From positions 1-47,344 of IMG/VR virus record IMGVR_UViG_3300035138_000041: a stretch of 47,344 nucleotides of DNA; one strand, written 5' to 3'. The notes beneath the pieces were generated by a model. That model made no database searches, was not told where the DNA came from, and worked only from the letters and a program-made list of their open reading frames with translations. A program made the translations under genes and the position numbers. Position 1 is the stretch's first letter; each line of letters starts with the position of its first letter. Below, in pieces: positions 36,054 to 42,898 of this stretch. Origin of the DNA: a virus.

Positions 36054-38002
36054 CGTGCACGCCCGTGCTCCTCGACGTCGAGTCCCGCTCGCGCGCGAAA
36101 CTCGCAACGACGCCCAGCGGCCCGGGTATCGGCGGACGCAACTACTGGCTTCACCCCAGCACCGAGCTACTGTGCCTCGCGTGGCATGACACGCGCGACG
36201 GCACCGAAGGCATGTGGCACCCAGGCGAGCCGTGGCCACACGACGGGCGCACGCTCGCGGCTCACAACGCGATGGGCTTCGATCGCTTCGCGTGCGCGCG
36301 CTACGAGATTCGCTCGGCGGGGCCGTGGGTTGACACGTCCGAGCTTGCGCGACGCGCGGGGCTTCCAGGCGCCCTCGACGCGCTCGGGCAGCGATGGCTC
36401 GGGCTCGAGAAAGACGCGGCCGCGTCACGGTTCACGGTCGGGCTCTCGACTGTGCGCCGACCGGGCAAGCGCTACGGCGACGCGTGCATTGACGCCGACG
36501 AGTGGCGCGCGATGAGCGATGACGAGCGCCGCGAGCGTGGCGTGCAGGCGGAGTACGACGAGGCCGCCCGCGAGCGCGTCGAGGCGTACTGCCGATCGGA
36601 CGTCGCGATTATGGTGCACGGCTGGCCACGGCTAGCCGAGTGGCTCGACGTGGACGCGGACGTCTCACGCGTCGATCGCATAGTCAACGACCGAGGCGTG
36701 TGCTTCGACCAAGAGCTTGCGCGAGCGCTGCTTGACGCCGACGCGCGACTAGCAGCGCGAGAGGTGGACGCGGTCGCGCGCGAGGTCGGCGTGTCAACTG
36801 CCGCGGTGCGCGAAGCGGCGCGATCGCCAGCGCATTTCTGCGCGCTCACGGGCGCCCCCAATGCGCAGAAGGCGACTGTTGACGACATGACGCACCCGCT
36901 CGCACGTGCACGGCGGGCGCTCGCGTCAATCGCTCGCGGCAAGCTGCGCGCGGGGCTGGCGCTCGTGTCGGACGACGGGCGCTTGCGCGATTCGCAACGG
37001 TACTACGGCGCCCACACGGGCCGGTGGTCTGGCAAGGGCATGCAGTTGCAGAACCTTCCGCGCCCCGATGACGAGTACGAAGACTGGTCGCACGAGCTGT
37101 TGGCGCACGTGGCGGACGCAGTCACGAGTCACGCACTCGCGCCTGGCGGTCACGATTTGATTAACGTGTTGCTCCGCGCCACGCTCACGGCAAGCCCCGG
37201 CAACACGCTGGTCGTGTGCGACTTCTCGAGCGTTGAAGCGCGGGCGACGGCGTGGGCCGCTGGCGATCGCGCTGCCGTGGACGTGTTCCGCTCTGGCGCC
37301 GACCCATACCTTGTCGCCGCGTCGCGGATCTACGGCCGCGAGATCACGGGCAAGGGACATGAGCGAACCGTCGGCAAGATGGCGGAGCTTGCGTGCGGGT
37401 ACGGCGGCGGACCGGGCGCTTACGAGAAGTTCGCCCGCACGATGAGCGTGGACATCAGCGACCTAGACACGCGGGCGATCGTGACTGCGTGGCGCGAGCT
37501 ACACGCGCCGATCGTGCAGCTGTGGCGCGACCTTGAGCGTGCGTTCAAGCGCGCGATTAGCGATGGGCGTAGCTCGTGGGTTTCGTGCTTCGAGGTCGTG
37601 CCGGGTGCGAGCGACGTCGCGATCTTCCTGCCGAGCGGGCGTCCAATCGTGTACCGCGAAGCGCGGCTTGTGACCGACGGGACGTGGGCCGACGGCTCGC
37701 CGCGGACGTCAATCCGCTTTGTCGGTACGCGAGGGCCAGAGTATACCTATGGCGGCAAGCTCACCGAAAACGTGATCCAGGCGATGTGTCGCGACTTGAT
37801 GGCCGACGCGCTCGTGCGTGCAGAGGCCGCCGGCCTGTGCCCAGTGATGCACGTGCACGACGAAATTGTGTGCGACGTGCCCGCGAGCGCTGGACAAGAC
37901 GCCTTCGGCGAGTTACGTTTGATCATGACAACCCCGCCCGCGTGGGCCGCCGGGTTTCCCGTCGGCGCGGACGGGTTCGTTGCGCGTCGATACCGGAAGT
38001 GA
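36050..38002 (+). CDS. DNA polymerase, family A
   Basis: A 650-residue PolA-type replicative polymerase. The 3'-5' exonuclease region opens with LLDVESRS (about 7-14), AAHNAMGFDRF and a YCRSD motif near 184. Polymerase motif A is CDFSSVEAR (about 390-398), motif B/O-helix is ERTVGKMAELACGYGG (about 442-457) and motif C is HVHDEIVCD (about 602-610), so all metal ligands are present. Template contact is at RYYGAHTGRWSGKGMQLQNLPRP. There is no 5' nuclease domain. Its neighbours are SSB-like, helicase and primase-helicase genes. The start is GTG in an overlap with the Lar-like gene. Confidence 0.92.
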   Translation: MTCTPVLLDVESRSRAKLATTPSGPGIGGRNYWLHPSTELLCLAWHDTRDGTEGMWHPGEPWPHDGRTLAAHNAMGFDRFACARYEIRSAGPWVDTSELARRAGLPGALDALGQRWLGLEKDAAASRFTVGLSTVRRPGKRYGDACIDADEWRAMSDDERRERGVQAEYDEAARERVEAYCRSDVAIMVHGWPRLAEWLDVDADVSRVDRIVNDRGVCFDQELARALLDADARLAAREVDAVAREVGVSTAAVREAARSPAHFCALTGAPNAQKATVDDMTHPLARARRALASIARGKLRAGLALVSDDGRLRDSQRYYGAHTGRWSGKGMQLQNLPRPDDEYEDWSHELLAHVADAVTSHALAPGGHDLINVLLRATLTASPGNTLVVCDFSSVEARATAWAAGDRAAVDVFRSGADPYLVAASRIYGREITGKGHERTVGKMAELACGYGGGPGAYEKFARTMSVDISDLDTRAIVTAWRELHAPIVQLWRDLERAFKRAISDGRSSWVSCFEVVPGASDVAIFLPSGRPIVYREARLVTDGTWADGSPRTSIRFVGTRGPEYTYGGKLTENVIQAMCRDLMADALVRAEAAGLCPVMHVHDEIVCDVPASAGQDAFGELRLIMTTPPAWAAGFPVGADGFVARRYRK

Positions 38003-38289
38003 ACGTGATGATCATCGAATGGCGCGATATCGAATTCAAGATCGGTGAACACACGCAGCGTGCCGTAGCGGCCGATATCACCTTCTACCACGTGCGGACC
38101 GAGGGCGATTGCGTGCTCGCGAAGGTACCGCATTCAACAACGGAGATTGAGCTGCGATGCACAGGTGACGCTTGGGTGCGCTTCACCGCGGCGCTGCGCG
38201 CTAGCGAACGCCGCGCGTTGCGGCGCGGTCGGTGGAATCGACGAGCAAAGCGCGCGCGGCGCGCGCGACGACCCAAGGAGAGAACATGA
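37999..38289 (+). CDS. Small protein with highly basic tail
   Basis: A 96-residue protein: a beta-rich first 60 residues (IIEWRDIEFKIGEHTQRAVAADITFYHVRTEGDCVLAKVPHSTTEIELRCTGDAWVRFTAALR) and a C-terminal tail of Arg/Lys (RALRRGRWNRRAKRARRARRPK), suggesting nucleic-acid binding. The GTG overlaps the polymerase stop; ATG 38008 is an alternative. It may be a polymerase or replication accessory, by position only. Confidence 0.5.
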   Translation: MNVMIIEWRDIEFKIGEHTQRAVAADITFYHVRTEGDCVLAKVPHSTTEIELRCTGDAWVRFTAALRASERRALRRGRWNRRAKRARRARRPKERT

Positions 38290-39215
38290 GCGAGAAACGA
38301 GTTGGCGCGAATCAAGCGCACGTGCACATCGACGAGTGGGCGCGCGTTGGCGACGGTCCTCAACGATACGTGGGGCGCACGAACGAGGACATCGTAGCGA
38401 CCGTGCTCGCCTCGTTCGTGGAGGGGGTCGAGCGTTTGCGTGGCGAAAGCGCCTCGCTCGCCGCAGAGCGCGACGACTTGAAACGCAAGTGGACACAGGC
38501 TTGTGAGGACCACGGCGCCGCACTGCACGAACTCGACAAGGCCCGCGCTGAGCTTGCGACGCTGCGCGGCGAGCGCGACGACTTGCTCGAGCGCCTCACC
38601 AACGCCGAGGAGCGCAACGCGTCGCTCGCCACCGTAGTCGAACAGCTGCGCAGCGAAAGTGAAAAGCAAAGCGCCGCAAGCGCGGAGTTGCATAGGCAGC
38701 TTAACGCCGGTGCCGAACTGCTGCTGTTGCCAGGCGACCGCATCAGCAAGCACTTTGTTCCTGCAGTGCGAGAGCTGCGTGATCGCAACGCCTTGCTTGC
38801 CGCGGAGGTAGCGCGGCTGCGCGAAGAGCGTGACGAGTTCGAGCACAGCAGCGACGCCGGTTGGGCTGTTGTCCAGACAGCGCGCACGCAGGCGCGCGAG
38901 GCGCACGAGGAACGCGATGAAGCCCGCCGCGAGCGCGACGAAGCCCAGGCGCTCGCCGGCGAACTGCGCGCTGAGCTTGCGACGCTGCGCGGCGAGGGCG
39001 AGCCTGATGGCGAGCTCGACGCGTGCAACGCCCCCGGCCCTGCTGACGCCGTCGTGGACGCGCTCGAAGCCGTCGCGGACGCACGGGACTTGACACGCCA
39101 GGCGGTCGCGTCCACGGTCACGGACGCTGCCGAGTACAGCGTGCTCCAGTCGGTCGCGCTGCTGGGTAACGCACAACGCTTGCTCGAAGCGGCACGAAAG
39201 GCGGATGCGTCGTGA
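38286..39215 (+). CDS. Long coiled-coil protein
   Basis: A 309-residue protein, almost entirely heptad-type helix between residues 40 and 250 (VERLRGESASLAAERDDLKRKW, ELDKARAELATLRGERDDLLERL, EERDEARRERDEAQALAGELRAELATLRGEGE), then a shorter helical end. The ELATLRGE block occurs twice, indicating internal duplication. AAGGAG lies 6 bases before the ATG, one of the best sites in the operon. It may be structural, SMC-like without ATPase, or a scaffold for replication proteins. No enzymatic motif. Confidence 0.6.
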   Translation: MSEKRVGANQAHVHIDEWARVGDGPQRYVGRTNEDIVATVLASFVEGVERLRGESASLAAERDDLKRKWTQACEDHGAALHELDKARAELATLRGERDDLLERLTNAEERNASLATVVEQLRSESEKQSAASAELHRQLNAGAELLLLPGDRISKHFVPAVRELRDRNALLAAEVARLREERDEFEHSSDAGWAVVQTARTQAREAHEERDEARRERDEAQALAGELRAELATLRGEGEPDGELDACNAPGPADAVVDALEAVADARDLTRQAVASTVTDAAEYSVLQSVALLGNAQRLLEAARKADAS

Positions 39216-39316
39216 AGTGCCCTAACTGTGGCTTCGACAACGTGGAGTGGCGCTGGTTTTGCCTCATTTGCTTCACACGTCTCTGGGTGCACTGGTCGCG
39301 AAAGGCGGCGCTATGA
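39212..39316 (+). CDS. Mini zinc-knuckle protein
   Basis: A 34-residue protein, MKCPNCGFDNVEWRWFCLIC and 14 more residues (initiator GTG). CPNC (3-6) and CLIC (17-20) form a rubredoxin-type zinc knuckle, and a basic Trp-rich end (TRLWVHWSRKAA) follows. It is held by four-base overlaps on both sides, which strongly favours a real gene despite its size. Function unknown. Confidence 0.55.
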   Translation: MKCPNCGFDNVEWRWFCLICFTRLWVHWSRKAAL

Positions 39317-39873
39317 GCACCGAGCGACCGCAGCACCAGTTCCTCTGGATCGATCTTGAGACGACCGGGCTCGTGCCTGGCGCTGGGCGTATCCTCGAGT
39401 GGGCCGCCGTGCTCGCAGAAGACGATCGCGGCGGGAGCTTTGCGCCAGTACACCAGTACTCATCGGCGGTGCATTACGAGCCGGCCGAATACCTGCCGGG
39501 GATGAGCGATCGTGTTCGCGATATGCACACCGCGAACGGCCTGCTCGCGGACGTCGCGGCGAGTAACACGACGCTCACTGAGTCTGAAGCTTTCCTGTGC
39601 GAACTACTCGACGACCTCGGCGCACCGCAGGGGGGAGTCTCGGTCGCTGGCGCAAGCGTGCATTTCGATCTTGCGTGGATTGGTTGCTGGATGCCCAAGC
39701 TACGCAAACGTCTTTCGCATCGCGTGTTCGACGTGACGACGCTCACGCGATGCGTGCGAATCTACGGGCCAGACATCGAGCGTGCGCCGCGCGAGTCTCA
39801 TCGCGCGTTGCCGGATATTTTAGCAACGCTCGAAGACGCCCGGCGCTGTATCGCGGCTATGGGGTGGGCGTGA
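39313..39873 (+). CDS. Oligoribonuclease-like DEDDh exonuclease
   Basis: A 186-residue 3'-5' exonuclease. The DEDDh residues are visible: LWIDLETTGL (Asp, Glu), GASVHFDLAWI (Asp) and HRALPDI (His, Asp). FDVTTLTRCVRIYGPD and ILEWAAVLAED match the oligoribonuclease layout, including the length. It would degrade short RNA or DNA, recycling nucleotides or removing primers, and may serve cyclic-dinucleotide signalling breakdown (degrading linear dinucleotides). It is coupled to the RuvC-like gene. Confidence 0.75.
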   Translation: MSTERPQHQFLWIDLETTGLVPGAGRILEWAAVLAEDDRGGSFAPVHQYSSAVHYEPAEYLPGMSDRVRDMHTANGLLADVAASNTTLTESEAFLCELLDDLGAPQGGVSVAGASVHFDLAWIGCWMPKLRKRLSHRVFDVTTLTRCVRIYGPDIERAPRESHRALPDILATLEDARRCIAAMGWA

Positions 39874-40445
39874 AGCGACTCACCGCCATCGACCCCGGCT
39901 ACGCCAAGGCCGGCAGCGGCTGCGCGTGCGCCGCTTTCGACGGCGCGCATCAGCTGCACACGACCGCATATCTACGACCGCACCACCGTCCGCCGCCGCG
40001 GCTGTTCGCGGAGATCGTGGTCGTCGAGCAGCCACAGGTGGACGGCCGCACGTGGAGCGCTACACCCGCGACCGTGCGACTTGCGTGGGAGGGCGCGCTT
40101 GTCGCCGGGCGGCTCACCGGCGCCAGCGGGGGGCGGGTTGTGTCGCTCACGCCCGACGATTGGAAGGGCACGATCGCCAAGCCCGTTCACCACGGGCGCG
40201 CGTGGGCGGTGCTCAGCGACCGCGAGCAGTGGGTACTGCGCGACGTTGCGAGCGCCGAAGCGATCGAGGAGAGCAAGTGCCGAGGCGCGCGCGATCGCTG
40301 GTCAAAAGCCGGAGCCGTGTACTGCCGCGGCTACGATCATAATCGGCTCGATGCGGTAGCCCTAGGGCTGTTCGCGCTCGGGCGCTTACCGCGGTATGGC
40401 GCGGGCGACCGCGAAACGTGGCGCAACGTGACGGAGGAGGCATGA
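39870..40445 (+). CDS. RuvC-like Holliday junction resolvase
   Basis: A 191-residue RNase H-fold nuclease. Acidic residues occur in LTAIDPGYAKAG, VVVEQPQ and HNRLDAVALGL, the RuvC order. A WKGTIAKPVHH loop (PDDWKGTI) matches the family of phage crossover-junction endonucleases. It would resolve branched DNA before packaging. GTG start inside the overlap with the exonuclease gene. Confidence 0.7.
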   Translation: MKRLTAIDPGYAKAGSGCACAAFDGAHQLHTTAYLRPHHRPPPRLFAEIVVVEQPQVDGRTWSATPATVRLAWEGALVAGRLTGASGGRVVSLTPDDWKGTIAKPVHHGRAWAVLSDREQWVLRDVASAEAIEESKCRGARDRWSKAGAVYCRGYDHNRLDAVALGLFALGRLPRYGAGDRETWRNVTEEA

Positions 40446-40567
40446 CCGCTGATAATGAAGCATGGCAGTGGATCGCGATTATCGCGATTGTGGTGTTTGG
40501 GTGCGTGATGTGCGAAGCGATCGATCGCTTCGCGCCGGCGCCAATCGAGTGCACGGAGAGGCCATGA
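40442..40567 (+). CDS. Very small single-span membrane protein
   Basis: A 41-residue protein with one hydrophobic helix (about 8-24, WQWIAIIAIVVFGCVMC) and a short polar tail (EAIDRFAPAPIECTERP). ATG overlaps the RuvC-like stop, and the stop overlaps the next ATG. The third tiny membrane protein woven into the replication operon; function unknown. Confidence 0.5.
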   Translation: MTADNEAWQWIAIIAIVVFGCVMCEAIDRFAPAPIECTERP

Positions 40568-41175
40568 GCACGCGCAGTTTTGCGGTCACGGTACCGGCTT
40601 CGGCGACCGAAGTCGCTACCCTACAGCGTGAAGCCGAGTCGCTCGTGCCTAGCGTTGAGCGACTGACAATCGAGAGCACGGACGACTACTCGACCGCCGA
40701 CGGTCTGCTGACTGAGCTTGTGCGTCGCAAGGACGCCGCAATCGCGATGCGCAAACGCGCCACAGGCCCGCTTAAAGAGGCCGCACGAGAGATCGAGTCG
40801 TGGTTTCGACCGCTCACGCAAGCACTTGAGCGGTGCGAGTCCCATCTCAAAGCTGAGCTTGGCCGCTGGCGCCTCGACGAAGACGCTCGGGCGCTCGCGG
40901 CACGCGACGCAGCAACGGCGGCTGCGCAAACCGGGGACGTCGATGCGATGCACGCGGCGCTGGACGTAGCGACGGAGGCGCCCGCCGCTGGACGCTCGAC
41001 CGTGCGCTACCGCTGGGTCGTCAAGCGCATCGTGCGCGACATGCTGCTCCCCGAGTGGCTCGTGCCGGACGAGAAGCGGATCGCCAAACTCGCTCGTGAG
41101 CATCGCGGCGACGAGCCGCCGGTCGTGCCGGGCGTCGTGTTCGAGCGCGAAGCGATCGTGGGGGCTCGACGATGA
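40564..41175 (+). CDS. Helical phage protein of unknown function
   Basis: A 203-residue, mostly helical protein. STADGLLTELVRRKDAAIAMRKRATGPLKEAAREIESWFRPLTQALERCESHLKAELGRWRLDEDARALAARDAATAAA would form a long helical hairpin, and the end is basic (YRWVVKRIVRDMLLPEWLVPDEKRIAKLAREH). The style resembles phage proteins encoded with recombination genes (sometimes annotated as ssDNA- or recombinase-accessory), but I cannot assign a family. Confidence 0.55.
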   Translation: MSTRSFAVTVPASATEVATLQREAESLVPSVERLTIESTDDYSTADGLLTELVRRKDAAIAMRKRATGPLKEAAREIESWFRPLTQALERCESHLKAELGRWRLDEDARALAARDAATAAAQTGDVDAMHAALDVATEAPAAGRSTVRYRWVVKRIVRDMLLPEWLVPDEKRIAKLAREHRGDEPPVVPGVVFEREAIVGARR

Positions 41176-41339
41176 CGGGAGGCCCTAACGACCCGCGTGT
41201 GCGGTTGGCTGCGGTGATTGGCTGCGGCGTTACTCTCGTGGGTGTCATGATGCATCACGGCTTTGCAGCGGCTGTCGCCGGGGCTTTCCTAGGACTAACG
41301 CTTTGGGGGCTGTGGCGAGAAGGCGTGGCGCACCGATGA
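41172..41339 (+). CDS. Small two-helix membrane protein
   Basis: A 55-residue protein with two hydrophobic segments (about 11-26, LAAVIGCGVTLVGVMM, and 30-47, FAAAVAGAFLGLTLWGLW) joined by HHG, ending basic. Four-base overlaps on both sides. Holin-like or exclusion-type in outline; there is no direct evidence of function. Confidence 0.5.
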   Translation: MTGGPNDPRVRLAAVIGCGVTLVGVMMHHGFAAAVAGAFLGLTLWGLWREGVAHR

Positions 41340-41578
41340 TCGTCTACACTGAATCCGGCGCGCGCTACGAGATCGACGAGGAGCACGACCCGCCGCGAGC
41401 GCGCAAGCTCGGGGGCACCGAGACCGAGATGACCGCCGACGGCGACTGGCGGACGATGGTAGGGCTCGCGTTCGAGCCGCGAGTGGGGTTGCCGCTCGTG
41501 CTCGTGTGGGACGCGCCCGGCATTCTTGCTGGCATACGTGGGACAAAGACGACGCCAGTCGTGCGGGTGGAACCGTGA
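41336..41578 (+). CDS. Small hypothetical protein
   Basis: An 80-residue beta-rich protein (MIVYTESGARYEIDEEHDPPRARKLGGTETEMTADGDWRTMVGLAFEPRVGLPLVLVWDAPG). YTESGARYEID with a later VLVW resembles small phage proteins of unknown role with an SH3-like barrel. Coupled by overlaps to both neighbours. ATG 41336 overlaps the previous stop. Confidence 0.5.
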   Translation: MIVYTESGARYEIDEEHDPPRARKLGGTETEMTADGDWRTMVGLAFEPRVGLPLVLVWDAPGILAGIRGTKTTPVVRVEP

Positions 41579-41799
41579 GCGCGCGTAACTATCGCACGCC
41601 GAACTGCTTCACGGGCGACGGGCGCACGGATCGAACGCCACACGACATATTCGACATGTCAAAGTTTACGCAAAGCGCATCGCACGAGCGCGGGCATGAA
41701 CTCAAACACAGTCATAATCCAGTGCTGCTGCGCTTGAGAGCGGCCGCGAAGCGGAGATTGGCGCGCTTACGCTCCGCCGCCGCTGGTGCGGAGCCATGA
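41575..41799 (+). CDS. Small basic hypothetical protein
   Basis: A 74-residue protein starting at an overlapped GTG. The first half is polar (NYRTPNCFTGDGRTDRTPHDIFDMSKFTQSASHERGHELKH) and the second is an Arg/Ala helix (LLRLRAAAKRRLARLRSAAAG), suggesting nucleic-acid contact. It directly precedes the methyltransferase gene. No family recognised. Confidence 0.45.
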   Translation: MSARNYRTPNCFTGDGRTDRTPHDIFDMSKFTQSASHERGHELKHSHNPVLLRLRAAAKRRLARLRSAAAGAEP

Positions 41800-42647
41800 C
41801 AGTCCACACGATACACGCCGACCTCACGGACGCTGATACGCTCGCACTCGTGTGCAGCACGTCGATCGCGAGCGTGATCGTAGATCCACCGTATGCGCCA
41901 CGTGTGCACGCTAACGCCGTCTCGAACAACAACGCAGCGCAAGGCCCTGGCACACACTCGCGCGACCTCGGGTTCGGCCCGCTGACGTCGGCACTTCGCG
42001 AAGCGATAGTGTGCGTCGCGCTCGCAGCAACGCGGTGGTCGGTTGTGTTCAGCGATATCGAGTCCGGGCACGAGTGGCGCGACGCGCTTGAGGGGCTAGA
42101 CTACGTGCGTAGCGTTCCGTGGGTGCGGTGGTCGCAACCGCAAAAGACAGGCGACCGCCCTCCTTCCGGTGCTGAGCTTGTGACGATACACCACGCGCGT
42201 GGACGCAAGCGGTGGAACGGCCCCGGCAGCCTGACGGCGTTCGAGACCGAAGCGCTGGCGCACGGCACGGTGCTCGATGCCAAATCGCTGCGTGGTGCCG
42301 AGAAGTACTCGTGCGAGAAGCCACTCGACCTGATGCTGGCGCTTGTGTCGTGGTTCAGCGACGTCGGTGAGCTTGTGTGCGACCCATGCTGCGGCGTTGG
42401 CACAACCGGTGTTGCGTGCGGCTTGCTCGGTCGTGACTGCCTACAGCTAGACGCAAGCGCAAGCGCCGTAGACGCAGCCAAAGCGCGCTTGTCGGCGCCG
42501 CTGTCAGATCGCGACCGTGAGCGGGCACAGCGCTGGGTCGCGTACCAACGCGCTTGGCTCGAGCACCCTTGGCCTCCGTCAGCTGGCGGACAAGATCGCT
42601 ACCAGCGAGCGCTTGTGGACACGAACCGCGTCGAGGCGCTGTTGTGA
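41796..42647 (+). CDS. DNA N6-adenine methyltransferase (putative)
   Basis: A 283-residue site-specific DNA methyltransferase. Motif IV is DPPYAPRV (about 30-37), the adenine-N6 form. The SAM-binding motif I comes later, in CDPCCGVGTTGVACGLLGRDCLQLDAS (about 191-217), preceded by motif X-like SCEKPLDLMLALVSWF, so the order is circularly permuted (beta type). No partner endonuclease is nearby, so it is probably an orphan enzyme that shields phage DNA from restriction, complementing the Lar-like protein. Recognition site unknown. Confidence 0.75.
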   Translation: MTVHTIHADLTDADTLALVCSTSIASVIVDPPYAPRVHANAVSNNNAAQGPGTHSRDLGFGPLTSALREAIVCVALAATRWSVVFSDIESGHEWRDALEGLDYVRSVPWVRWSQPQKTGDRPPSGAELVTIHHARGRKRWNGPGSLTAFETEALAHGTVLDAKSLRGAEKYSCEKPLDLMLALVSWFSDVGELVCDPCCGVGTTGVACGLLGRDCLQLDASASAVDAAKARLSAPLSDRDRERAQRWVAYQRAWLEHPWPPSAGGQDRYQRALVDTNRVEALL

Positions 42648-42898
42648 GCCGCCGCCACTGGCCGCGCGTCGGCTCGCTCGTGCTTGTCGAGTGGGACGAT
42701 GCCTGGCAGACTGTCGGCGCTCACGACGAACACGACGAGATACTACCCACCGAGACTGTCGGCTGGCTCATTCGACGCACGCGACGGTCCGTGTACGTGG
42801 CCGGTGAACGCTTCCCCGACCGCTCGCCTGTTGAGCGCTGGCGCGGCGTGACGCGCATACCGATCGGGATGGTGACGAGGATCGTAAAGATTGCCTGA
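42644..42898 (+). CDS. Small hypothetical protein (Trp-rich beta)
   Basis: An 84-residue protein: WPRVGSLVLVEWDDAWQTVGAHDEHDEILPTETVGWLIRRTRRSVYVAGERFPDRSPVERWRGVTRIPIGMVTRIVKI. The pattern VEWDDAW...TVGWL...VYVA is shared by small phage proteins of unknown function. GTG overlaps the methyltransferase stop; the stop overlaps the primase-helicase TTG by 8 bp. Confidence 0.55.
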   Translation: MSRRHWPRVGSLVLVEWDDAWQTVGAHDEHDEILPTETVGWLIRRTRRSVYVAGERFPDRSPVERWRGVTRIPIGMVTRIVKIA

